Assembly (NCBI RefSeq): GCF_029504655.1
Contig: NZ_JAQFIL010000001.1
Coordinates: forward strand, 6,391,001 to 6,455,000
Length of the DNA stretch: 64,000 bases
Direction of reading: 5' to 3'
From: Catalinimonas alkaloidigena
GTDB lineage: Bacteria; Bacteroidota; Bacteroidia; Cytophagales; Cyclobacteriaceae
The notes under the pieces were generated by a model. It had not been told where the DNA came from and searched no databases. It saw only the letters and a program-made list of their open reading frames with translations. Below, piece after piece: positions 17,410-26,780 of this stretch (position 1 is its first letter; each line of letters begins with the position of its first letter). A program made the position numbers and the translations under genes.

Positions 17410-19777
17410 ATTTCCCCAGTTCTCCTATCGTCTCTTCAAACAGTTTAAAAATACGTTTATACTCATCCGTCCAGCTGCTGGCTTCTTTAAAGCCGTGAGG
17501 CTCCATAGGAAATACCGCCAGGTCCCAATTGTCTTTGCCCAACTCAATTAGTCGCTGAGACAGGCGTACCACATCCTGGTAATGCACATTATCATCTACC
17601 ATGCCATGGAGCATCAGCAAATGGTCTTCCAGACCCTCGGCAAAATAAATGGGCGAAGAACGGGCATAAGCGATACTATCTTCCACCGGAGTGTTCAATA
17701 TATTGGAAGTGTAAGTATGGTTATAATGCGCCCAGTCAGTCACTGAGCGTAAGGCTGCTCCACTGGCAAAAACGCCCGGATGCTTAAAGAGCGCAGCAAT
17801 GGTAATAAAACCACCGTATGAACCTCCGTAAATCCCCAGCCGGTCTTCATCCACGCCCAGGCTTTCTACCATATAAGCTGCTCCATCAACCTGATCGGTC
17901 AGGTCTTTACCGCTCATATGACGGTAAATTGCAGTACGCCAGTCACGTCCATACCCACTGCTTCCCCGGTAATCAATGTCCATCACAGTATAGCCCAGAT
18001 CGGTCAGAAAGTTATGAAACATATACTCACGGAAGTAGCTGCTCCACCACCGATGCACATTTTGCAGATAGCCCGCTCCGTGTACAAAAATTACCCCCGC
18101 TCCATTGGGATGCTCCGGCCTGTAAACCCGGGCAGGGACTTCTACCCCATCACGGGCTGTAAACCGGATAATTTCTGGTTCCCGCCAGTCATAGGCCTCA
18201 AACGCTTCGGAGGTTGAGTTGGTAATGCGGCTCATCTCAGCACCGGGCTTATTCTCCATCAGATACAGCTCCCAGGGCTGATTGCTATAGGAATAGCGGA
18301 TAGCCCAATACTTCTCATCAGGTGAAAGGTGAACCTCATGATTCCCTGACTGACTAGTCAACTGTGTCATTTTACCGCCTCTGGCATGCATCCGGTACAG
18401 GTGACGTACAAAGGGGCTTTCCTCACTGGTGACGAGGTAAAAGTATTTTTTGTCTTTGGACAGTTTTACATCCGTTATTTCAAACTCACCGCTGGTCAGA
18501 GCTTTCTTTTCTCCGCTCTTAACATTGAGGCTATAGAGGTGAGAATAGCCACTCTCTTCGGACTGGAACCAGATATTTTCATTGTCAAGCCATCCCAGAT
18601 TATGCTCACCAAAAATATACCAGGGAATACCCGGTCCGGCTATCCAGGCTTCGTCATGCTGTCGATCCAGCAGACTTAGAGAGGCATCAGCCGGATTGAG
18701 GCGCATGACCCAGCGGTCTTTATTGTCCAATGCACGCACAACCACTACAGCCTTACCATCTTCGGCATAGAAAGGTCCATGGATGATCACCTCTCTCGCT
18801 TCATCGTATTGATCATTGTAGACAGAATCTCCCTGATGATACTCTCTACGGAATGTCGGTTTGTCGTAGATGCCAGGAATTTGTTTGGTATCCACCACAT
18901 AGCTGGTATCCTCTTTAATATCGTAAATACCCATTTCGTAAGTATCCTGCGGAGCGCCCACTTTATTGCGGGCTGAGATATTTTGCACAAAACCGGATTG
19001 AGTAACATAATCTGGAACATCAGTGCTTTCGTCATCCACAGCTTTGGTTAGGCGGTAGGTCACAAAACGCATATCCGGACTTAGCTGCAAATCAGACACA
19101 TTTTTTTCTCCGGTAAAAATTTCCAATGGACGCTCCGGCTTAAGTTTATCCTCTCTTTCTTCTTCCAGTTTTTCTGTGGCTTTGCGCTCTGCCAGAATAT
19201 CAAAATGCTCTAACTGATCTTTTTCCAACCACTTTTTATAGGCCCACGCTTCTTTATCTTCTTCCTTCTTGCCTTTCATGATGTTGGTAAGCTGCTGCAC
19301 ACTCCCATTTTCCACATCCCAGGCAAACAGATTGCTACTTCGGGTGAAGATAATTTGGTCCTCATCACCAGAAAACTGCGGATTGTATTCTCGCTCTATA
19401 GTATTGGTAATTTGCCGAACAGATTGCTCTTTCATGTCCAGCAAAAAAATATCGCCATTTTTTTCGTAAAGGCTGAGACTTCTGTTTTCATTATATGGTC
19501 CACCAAAAGCGGGCATGCTTTTTTGCTCTTCCAGGCTTACCAGCTGTGGATTTCTGTCGGACAGCATGACCTTATATTGACTGCGAAGCGTATTCTGTTC
19601 GGGATTCCAGGAGAAATAAACAGTACGGCTATCAGCTCCCCAATGGATCTCTTCAGGTAGGTAGCCCACAAAATCTTCGCCCTGCATGATCTGGGGAATG
19701 GAGAGAGAAGAACTATTTTCCTGGGCATAGGTATACAGAGATACTACACAGAAAAGTAGCGTAAACAACTTTTTCAT
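17408..19777 (-). CDS. S9 family prolyl oligopeptidase-like peptidase
   Basis: A 789-residue exported serine peptidase with a signal peptide (residues 1-18, cleavage near TYA-Q). The first 500 residues carry TolB/WD40-like beta-propeller blades (VYFSWNPEQ, IIFTRSSNLFAW, WLDNENIWFQ). The C-terminal alpha/beta hydrolase has IYGGSYGG with the nucleophile at S653, MVDDNVHYQD with the catalytic aspartate and PMEPHGF with the histidine. It resembles dipeptidyl peptidase IV/acylaminoacyl peptidase relatives and likely trims periplasmic peptides. Gaps to the neighbours suggest a single-gene transcript. Confidence 0.93.
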   Translation of the reverse strand: MKKLFTLLFCVVSLYTYAQENSSSLSIPQIMQGEDFVGYLPEEIHWGADSRTVYFSWNPEQNTLRSQYKVMLSDRNPQLVSLEEQKSMPAFGGPYNENRSLSLYEKNGDIFLLDMKEQSVRQITNTIEREYNPQFSGDEDQIIFTRSSNLFAWDVENGSVQQLTNIMKGKKEEDKEAWAYKKWLEKDQLEHFDILAERKATEKLEEEREDKLKPERPLEIFTGEKNVSDLQLSPDMRFVTYRLTKAVDDESTDVPDYVTQSGFVQNISARNKVGAPQDTYEMGIYDIKEDTSYVVDTKQIPGIYDKPTFRREYHQGDSVYNDQYDEAREVIIHGPFYAEDGKAVVVVRALDNKDRWVMRLNPADASLSLLDRQHDEAWIAGPGIPWYIFGEHNLGWLDNENIWFQSEESGYSHLYSLNVKSGEKKALTSGEFEITDVKLSKDKKYFYLVTSEESPFVRHLYRMHARGGKMTQLTSQSGNHEVHLSPDEKYWAIRYSYSNQPWELYLMENKPGAEMSRITNSTSEAFEAYDWREPEIIRFTARDGVEVPARVYRPEHPNGAGVIFVHGAGYLQNVHRWWSSYFREYMFHNFLTDLGYTVMDIDYRGSSGYGRDWRTAIYRHMSGKDLTDQVDGAAYMVESLGVDEDRLGIYGGSYGGFITIAALFKHPGVFASGAALRSVTDWAHYNHTYTSNILNTPVEDSIAYARSSPIYFAEGLEDHLLMLHGMVDDNVHYQDVVRLSQRLIELGKDNWDLAVFPMEPHGFKEASSWTDEYKRIFKLFEETIGELGK

Positions 19778-19910
19778 AAGAGGTCAGGTTTACAATAAAA
19801 TGGGAAAATTACGCCAATAGTAGCGTGAAAGCAAAGTGTCCCTCTTTGAGCAATAACTCGAAGCTTAAGCTAAGAGGTCAAAACCAGTTGTAATACAATT
19901 TGCCAATACA

Positions 19911-21317
19911 TCAACTGAGTCCTTCTGCAGGGACGTCTTTTGCCAGCTTTACCCGTAAGGAAGTGCCTTCTTCACTTACCACTACAATTTTCTCACCACG
20001 ATCAATATAGTCGCCACGGGTATAAGCATCGTAGAGTTCATCTTCTATCATGATTTTTCCACTGGGGCGTAACACCGTATACGCTTCTCCTTCTTTACCA
20101 ATAAATGACCCTTCTCTTGTGCTGGAAGTGTAGCCTTCACTCCGTGACTGTGTGGTTTCCAGGGCAATCCGTCTAAAAGCTGCCGAGTCTGTCAGGCGCA
20201 CTCCACCGAAAAACATCAGTATAATTCCTCCCAGCATTCCCGCCAATGTGGTAGCTACTGCACTAAGCACCTCACTGGAATCTACAAAAAAGAAGTCAAA
20301 ATCATTATTATTGAGCATCACCAGGATGAGAGACCCGATGGTCAGCGTAAGCCCCGCAATACCTGCTACGCCAAAGCCAGGAATCACTAATACCTCCAGG
20401 ACAATAAGCACCGCTCCTACAAAAAAGGCCGCTATTTCCCAGTTTTCAGCCAGACCATTGAGGTAATGAGGAATAAGATAAAGCACCAAAGCCACTACTG
20501 CGGCCAATATGGGAAAACCTACGCCCGGTGTCTGCAACTCAAAGTATACCCCTCCCAGCATGATTAAAATCAATATTCCACTAATAAACGGATTGAGAAA
20601 AAAAGCAATGACCTCTTCGGTAACTCCCTTTTCAAAAACGGTAAGGGTGTATTCACCTTCCTCCAATCCGCTTCGCTCCAATATTTCTTCTATGCTTGTT
20701 ACCTGGGCCTCACAGTAATCATATTTGATCGCCTCAGAGGTAGAGAAGGTAATAACTTCTCCCGCATCTGAAATACTATCTACTTCAAGTTCCTGATCTA
20801 CCATGGCCTCTGCAATTTGTGGATCACGCCCGGTAGCTTCAGCGGTTGCCCGCATGATAGAGCGCATATACGACTGATACTTGTCGGGAGCGGCTTCACC
20901 CGTACCGCCATTTACCACTGTTGCCGCTCCTATGCTGGCCCCGGGAGCCATGTAAATACTATCGCAGGCAATGGAAATAAGAGCACCGGCGGAGGCAGCA
21001 TCTTTGTTGATAAATACATATACAGGCACTTCAGCCTCCAGAACGCGGGTACGGATATCATCGGCATCGTACAGTGCCCCTCCATAAGTATCCATGTCAA
21101 TCACAATATAGTCTGCCTCAATTTCCTCTGCTTTTCCAAAGGCAAGTTCTACATAGCGATTGGTGCGGGCGTCTATTTCAGAGCGCAGCTCCAACACCAG
21201 TACCTGGGGCTTTTCTTGTGCGGTAGTATCTGGCTGTGCGTAAGCGTTTAAGCTTAGCAGGGTAAGTAAGCCCAATAAAAAAGCGACAGGCCACTTGCGA
21301 TTGCTTTTGAGTATCAT
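19911..21317 (-). CDS. NfeD family membrane serine protease
   Basis: A 468-residue NfeD-type protein. A signal peptide (to about residue 27) is followed by a ClpP-like protease domain (VDMDTYGGALYDADDIR, INKDAASAGALISIACDSIYM with the catalytic serine in SAG, and ASIGAATVV), several transmembrane helices (about 235-375) and a C-terminal NfeD beta-barrel (EGEAYTVLRPSGKIMIEDE). Long NfeD proteins act with SPFH/stomatin-type partners in membrane quality control; no such partner lies beside it here. The promoter of the next, divergent operon overlaps its start codon. Confidence 0.92.
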   Translation of the reverse strand: MILKSNRKWPVAFLLGLLTLLSLNAYAQPDTTAQEKPQVLVLELRSEIDARTNRYVELAFGKAEEIEADYIVIDMDTYGGALYDADDIRTRVLEAEVPVYVFINKDAASAGALISIACDSIYMAPGASIGAATVVNGGTGEAAPDKYQSYMRSIMRATAEATGRDPQIAEAMVDQELEVDSISDAGEVITFSTSEAIKYDYCEAQVTSIEEILERSGLEEGEYTLTVFEKGVTEEVIAFFLNPFISGILILIMLGGVYFELQTPGVGFPILAAVVALVLYLIPHYLNGLAENWEIAAFFVGAVLIVLEVLVIPGFGVAGIAGLTLTIGSLILVMLNNNDFDFFFVDSSEVLSAVATTLAGMLGGIILMFFGGVRLTDSAAFRRIALETTQSRSEGYTSSTREGSFIGKEGEAYTVLRPSGKIMIEDELYDAYTRGDYIDRGEKIVVVSEEGTSLRVKLAKDVPAEGLS

Positions 21318-21324
21318 AAATTTG
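21295..21324 (+). promoter_or_regulatory. Promoter of the 21.4-25.4 kb operon
   Basis: TTG at 21295-21297, a 19-bp spacer and TAAATTTG at 21317-21324 match the Bacteroidota promoter TTG-N19/20-TAnnTTTG. The element overlaps the first codons of the divergent nfeD gene, so the two starts may interfere with each other. Confidence 0.7.
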
Positions 21325-21374
21325 AATTGTCCTTGACCTTATAAGAATCTAATTATAACTAAAAAACCACCACC

Positions 21375-22181
21375 TTGCCAAAAAAGTTGATTTCTGTATT
21401 TTCTATTTCTTTTTCGGCCAAGATCTGGAACCTACTGACTGACCATGACGCGCATTATCTTTATCTGGAATTAAGGGATGAGGAAGCACATCAGGTTAGC
21501 TTTGCGGCTTATCAGCTTACAAAAAAAGAGATGGTCTGGCAAGATCTGAGATTTAAGGAAAGCTGGTGGATAGGAATGAGCGTTGCCGACCAGGATATAC
21601 TTGTGCTGCACACTTTTGAAAATTCCGATAACCCTGACGAAAAATCCTTCCTCGCTTTTGATGTAAACACCCAGCAGATCATTTGGGAAAGTGAAAATTT
21701 GCAGGTCATTGATGTAAAAAACCGAAAAATTTATGGCTACGAGAAAGTAGAAGGAGATACTGTGTATAAGTGTATCTCTCTGGAGGATGAAGCAGAAAAG
21801 GAAATTTCAAAAGAAGAGGCTTTCGCAGCGCTACAAAATTTCTCAGTTGAAAATAAATATATTCGTCATCCGTTTCATTACACAGAGGAGGATGCTTACT
21901 TTGAGACGGTCCGTAAATTTGTACTGGAATACCTGAACCTACAGCCCATTAAAGGCTGCGAGTACCTTGAACACCAGCAATTTATTTATATAAGCTATTA
22001 TATCCAGGAGAATAAGGCTTTGGCTAATTATTTGTTGGTAATAGATAAAGAGGGGACACTACAACTGCACGAAAAAATGGATGATCAGCTATCTCAATTA
22101 GGTCTGGGAACTTTTATGATCATCCGCAATCAATTGATGTTTATTAAGCGAAAAAGAGAGCTGGTTAGTTATGCAATTTAA
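21375..22181 (+). CDS. DUF4905-like protein
   Basis: A 268-residue cytosolic protein starting at TTG 21375 (PKKLISVFSISFSAKIWNLLTD). Its sequence is rich in beta strands with short blade-like repeats (YLYLELRDE, ILVLHTF, SFLAFDVNTQQIIWESENLQ, KIYGYEKV), suggesting a propeller-like fold. I match it to DUF4905, a family seen in Bacteroidota, from memory of the pattern; the assignment is moderate. No catalytic residues are evident. It overlaps the following LysM gene by 11 bp and leads an operon of five genes. Confidence 0.75.
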   Translation: MPKKLISVFSISFSAKIWNLLTDHDAHYLYLELRDEEAHQVSFAAYQLTKKEMVWQDLRFKESWWIGMSVADQDILVLHTFENSDNPDEKSFLAFDVNTQQIIWESENLQVIDVKNRKIYGYEKVEGDTVYKCISLEDEAEKEISKEEAFAALQNFSVENKYIRHPFHYTEEDAYFETVRKFVLEYLNLQPIKGCEYLEHQQFIYISYYIQENKALANYLLVIDKEGTLQLHEKMDDQLSQLGLGTFMIIRNQLMFIKRKRELVSYAI

Positions 22182-23325
22182 GATCTGGGTAGTATTCACT
22201 TTGGTAAGTATGTTTGGTATCTCTTACGGAGGGTGGAGCAATTCCCTTTACTTACCCAATATTCCCACAAATGTTCTCGAGGATTCTGTGGGCATTGATC
22301 GTATTGAAGGTGAAGTATACATCATTCATAAAGTCAGCCCCGGAGAGACTTTGTTTGCCTTATCCCGTAAGTATAATACTGAAGCTGAGACCATCCGAAA
22401 AATTAATACAGGCATAAATATAGATAACTTGGATATCGGTGACAGCTTACGTGTACCTCTCTTTCCCCAGCTTAGCCGGGGGCAAAAAAATATTCATACT
22501 GTCAAAGAAGGAGAAACCCTTTTCCGCATCTCCCGAAATTACGATGTGTCGGTAGATGAAATTCAGCGCTGGAATGCACTCGGCAACCAGACCCTATCTA
22601 TCGGCCAGGATATAGTAATCTATAAGATTAATGATAGTGAGCCAGCAGAGCTTCAGAACAGTATAGATGAGAAAAAATATGTCACTCACACTGTTCAGCC
22701 GGGAGAGACTTTGTTTGCAATCTCTCGTTCTTATGGTGTATCTGTGGATGAACTTAAGCAGCGCAACAAACTTTCAAACGAAGGCATTGATTTCGGGCAG
22801 AAGCTAATCATTCGGGATAGAGAGGTTTTGGATGCTCCTGAACTTACAGTTTCTGCTTCCAGGGTGAATACCGCCACTATTCCAGATCCTATTCCTGATA
22901 ATAATATGAGCAATGTAGACGAGCGAGAGGAGGAAGACGATGAGGAGGAGGAAGAAGTATATGATCGTAGGCTCACCCGGACCGAAGCATTGGCACTGGA
23001 AAAAGAACGGATTCAGGCTATTAAGGCTTCTGAGAAGAAAGCGCTTTCTGAATACGAAAAGAAAAATGAGATGGGCTTTGCCGCCGCTATTGAAGGCGGC
23101 ATTGAGACTAAAAAATTCCTCGCCCTGCATCGCTCCGCACCGGTAGGCACCATCATGCAGATACGCAATGAGATGAATAATCTATCGGTTTTTGTGCGTG
23201 TGGTGGGTAAATTGCCCAACACTGGCGTCAACAATAAGGTTGCCATACGCATTTCACAAGCCGCATATGAAAAGTTGGGAGGTATAAATGAACGCTTTCC
23301 GGTAGAAATCACTTATATCCAATAA
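22171..23325 (+). CDS. Exported protein with three LysM domains and a DPBB-like domain
   Basis: A 384-residue cell-wall-binding protein. A signal sequence covers about residues 1-20. Three LysM peptidoglycan-binding domains follow (about 50-96, 108-152 and 171-215), each opening with VxxGETLFxISRxY. A strongly acidic run (residues 250-262) and a charged helical segment (265-300) connect to an RlpA-like double-psi beta-barrel (about 315-384: LHRSAPVGTIMQIRNEMNN, VRVVGKLPNTGVNN). The DPBB family includes lytic transglycosylases and expansin-like binders; the catalytic acid is not obvious here. It probably acts on or anchors to peptidoglycan. Confidence 0.9.
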   Translation: MQFKIWVVFTLVSMFGISYGGWSNSLYLPNIPTNVLEDSVGIDRIEGEVYIIHKVSPGETLFALSRKYNTEAETIRKINTGINIDNLDIGDSLRVPLFPQLSRGQKNIHTVKEGETLFRISRNYDVSVDEIQRWNALGNQTLSIGQDIVIYKINDSEPAELQNSIDEKKYVTHTVQPGETLFAISRSYGVSVDELKQRNKLSNEGIDFGQKLIIRDREVLDAPELTVSASRVNTATIPDPIPDNNMSNVDEREEEDDEEEEEVYDRRLTRTEALALEKERIQAIKASEKKALSEYEKKNEMGFAAAIEGGIETKKFLALHRSAPVGTIMQIRNEMNNLSVFVRVVGKLPNTGVNNKVAIRISQAAYEKLGGINERFPVEITYIQ

Positions 23326-23384
23326 GCACAATACGAACTAAACCGCTTAATTTGGGTTTATTTGTATTATCATAAATATTGAAT

Positions 23385-23993
23385 ATGCCAACAAACAAAC
23401 CAACTTCCGAGAAAAAATCCATTCTGAGTATTATCTGGACCGGGCTTTTTACGCTTATGTATCCTTTCATTCTGCTGTTTTCATTCGCTTGCATAGGAGT
23501 GATACATTTGTTTTCGTTACTCTCCCGACTTATTTCCATGCTTCCAATCTGGAAAGATAATCCCCAACACAATGAGGACAAACAATCCACAGAAGAAGTC
23601 TCTAGCTGGAGTCCATTTGCACATATCGGCCCTCTGAAGATCGAAAGTAAGTTTGAAGATGAAATTATGTTCGGTCCGGCTTATTATAAGCTGAAAGCGA
23701 ATAAAGCTATCAAGGAGCTTTCTGAGCATTACTTTGGAAGCTTTCAGGTGCCTTGCTTTGATGGCGTGCTTCTTCAAAAATGGAATACACTGACTCCCAA
23801 ACAATTACCGGACTTTGACCTGGTATTTCTGAATGCCAAGACCGGCACTCTGCATCACCTCAAAACCATCAAATCTTTTACCTGGAAGGTCGAGCAGGAG
23901 GCCGATAAGATTGTCCTTTGGTTTGACGAGAAAAAAGAAGAAGGTAAATTAATTATTCAGGCAGCAGACCTTCAGTTTAAAGCCGCACTCTAA
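23385..23993 (+). CDS. Membrane-anchored protein of unknown function
   Basis: A 202-residue protein if started at ATG 23385 (a TTG two codons upstream is possible). The N-terminus has one long or two close hydrophobic segments (SIIWTGLFTLMYPFILLFSF, then IGVIHLFSLLSRLISMLPI), followed by a soluble part that is beta-rich (IGPLKIESKFEDEIMFG, KIVLWFDEKKEEGKLIIQ). I do not recognise the family. It sits between the LysM protein and the DUF2400 gene, separated by 59 bp and 3 bp, and is likely co-transcribed. Confidence 0.8.
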   Translation: MPTNKPTSEKKSILSIIWTGLFTLMYPFILLFSFACIGVIHLFSLLSRLISMLPIWKDNPQHNEDKQSTEEVSSWSPFAHIGPLKIESKFEDEIMFGPAYYKLKANKAIKELSEHYFGSFQVPCFDGVLLQKWNTLTPKQLPDFDLVFLNAKTGTLHHLKTIKSFTWKVEQEADKIVLWFDEKKEEGKLIIQAADLQFKAAL

Positions 23994-23996
23994 AAT

Positions 23997-24776
23997 TTGA
24001 TTTTGGATCAAAGTCTTTTGGAACTGCTTGAAACCAAAGCAGAGGAATTCAACTGTCCGGCTTTTATAGAAGACGACCCCATCAGTATTCCGCACACCTA
24101 TCAAAAAAAGCAGGATATTGAAATCAGCGGGCTAGTAGCAGCGGTACTGGCCTGGGGTCAACGGAAAACGATCATCCGCAAATGCCAGGAGTTTTTTGCG
24201 TTGATGGATCATGTGCCACATGATTTTATTTTGCACCACCAGGAGCATGACCTCAAACGTTTTCTGGATTTTAAACACCGTACTTTTAACGCTACTGACG
24301 CTTTGTATTTCATTGCGTTTTTACAGCATTACTATCAGCAGCACGATTCTCTGGAAGATGCTTTTGCAACAGCAATTAAGCCTTCGGATTCTGATGTAGA
24401 AAATGGACTCATCCATTTTCATGAGCATTTCTTCAGTCTACCCGATTTTCCCCAAAGAACTCGTAAACATATCGCTACTCCGGCGAGAAACTCAGCCTGT
24501 AAGCGACTAAACATGTATCTTCGCTGGATGGTACGTCAGGACGACAAGGGGGTTGACTTCGGTTTATGGCATAAGATCAAACCCTCTCAACTTATCTGCC
24601 CCTGTGATCTGCATGTTGACCGGGTAGCCCGGAGGTTGGGCCTGATCAGAAGAACACAAACGGATTGGAAAACCGCACTGGAGCTAACACAAAACCTTCG
24701 TCAATTTGACCCTGAAGATCCGGTCAGATATGACTTTGCGCTTTTCGGACTGGGGATAGAAGAACGAATGAAATAA
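23997..24776 (+). CDS. TIGR02757/DUF2400 family protein
   Basis: A 259-residue protein of the TIGR02757 (DUF2400) family, recognised by IEISGLVAAVLAWGQRKTII, the helical middle and the conserved end CPCDLHVDRVARRLGLI followed by LRQFDPEDPVRYDFALFGLGI. The family is distantly related to helix-hairpin-helix DNA glycosylases, so a nucleic-acid role is possible but unproved. Translation starts at TTG 23997, only 3 bp after the preceding stop; a second in-frame TTG is at 24003. Confidence 0.87.
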   Translation: MILDQSLLELLETKAEEFNCPAFIEDDPISIPHTYQKKQDIEISGLVAAVLAWGQRKTIIRKCQEFFALMDHVPHDFILHHQEHDLKRFLDFKHRTFNATDALYFIAFLQHYYQQHDSLEDAFATAIKPSDSDVENGLIHFHEHFFSLPDFPQRTRKHIATPARNSACKRLNMYLRWMVRQDDKGVDFGLWHKIKPSQLICPCDLHVDRVARRLGLIRRTQTDWKTALELTQNLRQFDPEDPVRYDFALFGLGIEERMK

Positions 24777-24815
24777 TGCCTTCATCAAATATTAATTTTT
24801 ATTAAGCACTCTATT

Positions 24816-25430
24816 ATGGCTCATGTTGATACTGTGATTTTTGACCTGGGTGGAGTATTAATTGACTGGAACCCCAGATACCTTTATGGCAAAATTTTCG
24901 GAAATGAGAAGGAAATAGATTTTTTCCTGAGAGAGGTTTGCCATGCCGACTGGAATCGTAGACAGGATGGAGGACGTACCTTCGCAGAAGCCACTGAAGA
25001 AAGGGCTGCTGTCTATCCGGCATATGAAGAAGTGATTCGCTGTTACTTTGCTCGCTGGGAAGAGATGCTGGGAGGCACCCTTGATAATAATGTAAGGGTT
25101 TTGGAAAAACTACATCAGGATAAGCAAGTGGGTCTCTATGCTATTACCAATTGGTCACACGAGACTTTTCCTATCGCTTTAAGAAAGTATAATTTCCTGC
25201 ATTACTTTAAGGATATTGTCGTGTCAGGAACGGAGAAACTACTTAAACCAGAAGCAGCAATTTATAAGGTATTACTGGAGCGTAATGCTTTGTGTCCGGA
25301 AAAGTGTGTATTTATTGATGATGTTGAAGAAAATGTCGAGGGTGCACGTCGGCTCGGCATAAGAGGGATTCACCTAAAACCTGACACAGACCTTTCAGCT
25401 GAGCTTAAGAAAGCAGGTATTACACTATAA
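24816..25430 (+). CDS. HAD family phosphatase (subfamily IA)
   Basis: A 204-residue haloacid dehalogenase-like hydrolase, similar to YihX-type sugar phosphatases. Motif I is FDLGGVL with the nucleophile D10 (the second aspartate is replaced by glycine, as in related YihX proteins). Motif II is in YAITNWSHE, motif III in LLKPEAAIY and motif IV in CVFIDDVEENVEGAR. The helical cap lies between about residues 20 and 80. Substrate is unknown, probably a small phosphorylated metabolite. It starts 39 bp after the DUF2400 gene and is followed by a terminator. Confidence 0.9.
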   Translation: MAHVDTVIFDLGGVLIDWNPRYLYGKIFGNEKEIDFFLREVCHADWNRRQDGGRTFAEATEERAAVYPAYEEVIRCYFARWEEMLGGTLDNNVRVLEKLHQDKQVGLYAITNWSHETFPIALRKYNFLHYFKDIVVSGTEKLLKPEAAIYKVLLERNALCPEKCVFIDDVEENVEGARRLGIRGIHLKPDTDLSAELKKAGITL

Positions 25431-25432
25431 AA

Positions 25433-25456
25433 AAAAGCCAAGTCTCCTTGGCTTTT
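25433..25456. terminator. Intrinsic terminator, bidirectional
   Basis: A 10-bp stem, AAAAGCCAAG/CTTGGCTTTT, with a 4-nt loop, immediately after the HAD stop. It ends the 21.4-25.4 kb operon and also serves the convergent carbonic anhydrase gene. Confidence 0.88.
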
Positions 25457-25480
25457 GTCTTAGCATATGCGTGTGAGATA

Positions 25481-26071
25481 TTATAGTAACTCTACTTCTC
25501 CTGTCTCGAGTTTGTAGTAAGCAGGTACTATTTTCAGTCCTTCATTTTCTACAGCTGGATAAAGCGTGGGTTGTGATTCGCTAAGTTTTGCGGCTACCAA
25601 TTGAGCATTATACCGTACTGCAGTATTCAACACATCTTTTTCTCCGCTCTTTTCTGCCATATGCACAGCAGGTTTAATCTCATTGACCAGAGCTTGCAGG
25701 TTTTTAGAGAGCTCTGCTACCCCCATACTGGCCCCCACAGCCCCACAGTTCTGATGTCCCAAAACCATTACCAGGCGTACACCTAAGTGGGCAACTGCAT
25801 ATTCAATACTGCCGGTTACTTTTTCTTTAGCTACATTTCCTGCCACTCTGATTACAAAAAGATCACCCAATCCCTGGTCAAATAGAATTTCGGGCGTGAC
25901 ACGAGAATCAGCGCAAGCCAAAATTACCGCAAAAGGATCCTGCCCTTTGGATAAAGACACACGATATTCATTGTCCTCATGAGCATGGTTTCTTTTTTCC
26001 GCAACAAATCGCTGATTTCCTTCCTGAAGTCGTTTGAGTGCCTCTTCGGCAGGTACAATAGTAGGTTTCAT
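25481..26071 (-). CDS. Beta-class carbonic anhydrase
   Basis: A 196-residue zinc enzyme hydrating CO2 to bicarbonate, here in the cytosolic form without a signal peptide. Zinc ligands are C53 (CADSR), H106 and C109 (GHQNC), with the catalytic dyad D55/R57. The order and spacing are standard for the family. It stands alone on the minus strand, convergent with the HAD gene. The long upstream region (26072-26386) shows no clear TAnnTTTG element. Confidence 0.96.
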   Translation of the reverse strand: MKPTIVPAEEALKRLQEGNQRFVAEKRNHAHEDNEYRVSLSKGQDPFAVILACADSRVTPEILFDQGLGDLFVIRVAGNVAKEKVTGSIEYAVAHLGVRLVMVLGHQNCGAVGASMGVAELSKNLQALVNEIKPAVHMAEKSGEKDVLNTAVRYNAQLVAAKLSESQPTLYPAVENEGLKIVPAYYKLETGEVELL

Positions 26072-26386
26072 AAGGTTAAATGTTTCTTATTATAAAATTA
26101 AAAAATTGTGAGGTGTTGAATATAAAGCAATTTTATTAAATCTGGAATTTTCATTTGGTTGAGTCCAGATTGTAGGACCAAATTATAGTGTTCACATCAC
26201 TAACTAGTTGTGGAGTATTTACACAGTTTGAGTACTGAGTGTTCGAAAAATACTATCTCACGAATGGGGAAAAATATAATATATACTCATAATTAACTGT
26301 TAATCAATTTATTACGATTATTGGCACTGTTATTTAACATATGCAATTGTCTTTTTAATCTTATTTTAATCATTAATTTTTTTGAT
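26072..26386. other. Intergenic region, AT-rich
   Basis: About 315 bp between the divergent carbonic anhydrase and PepSY-like genes. It should hold the promoters of both, but I see no convincing consensus promoter, hairpin or small gene. Confidence 0.6.
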
Positions 26387-26695
26387 ATGAAACGTACAAT
26401 CATCGCTTTAGCTGCACTAGGAGCTTTTTCCTTTGCAAATATGGAAACCACCGCACAGCCATTGTCAAAGAGTAATGAGATCGTTCTTTTGCAAGATCAA
26501 CGTACCGAAATCAAATATGAAGCACTACCTGAGGCAGTAAGAACTGCTTTTGAAAATTCACAGTATGGCCAGTGGGAAGTTTCAAAGGTATATGAAATAA
26601 CCACAGAAGAAGGTGCACAATATGAGTTAACAATTAGTGACGGAACACAGAACGGAACACTTATATTTGATGCTGAAGGAAATATTATCCAGTAG
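26387..26695 (+). CDS. Small secreted PepSY-like protein
   Basis: A 102-residue exported protein when started at ATG 26387; the longer frame from an upstream TTG would add a non-signal sequence before the signal peptide. Residues 1-24 form the signal peptide (cleavage near TTA-Q). The mature part, EIKYEALPEAVRTAFENSQYG followed by three beta strands, looks like one PepSY-like (BLIP-like, PF11396) repeat common in Bacteroidota periplasmic proteins. Such domains bind or inhibit peptidases in some relatives; the role here is unknown. Two hairpins follow the gene. Confidence 0.8.
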   Translation: MKRTIIALAALGAFSFANMETTAQPLSKSNEIVLLQDQRTEIKYEALPEAVRTAFENSQYGQWEVSKVYEITTEEGAQYELTISDGTQNGTLIFDAEGNIIQ

Positions 26696-26722
26696 TTTAT
26701 TTGTTTAATACATATGCGCAAA

Positions 26723-26780
26723 CTTCCGGATGCTGACGACCGGAAGTCTTGAACCTGTCTTCTTAGAAGGCAGGTTTTTC
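26723..26780 (+). terminator. Hairpin pair ending the PepSY-like gene
   Basis: First CTTCCGG/CCGGAAG with a 10-nt loop at 26723-26746, then a stronger stem starting AACCTG and closing CAGGTT at 26752-26776, followed by TTTCTTTTG. The second is a typical intrinsic terminator; the first may reinforce it. Confidence 0.75.
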
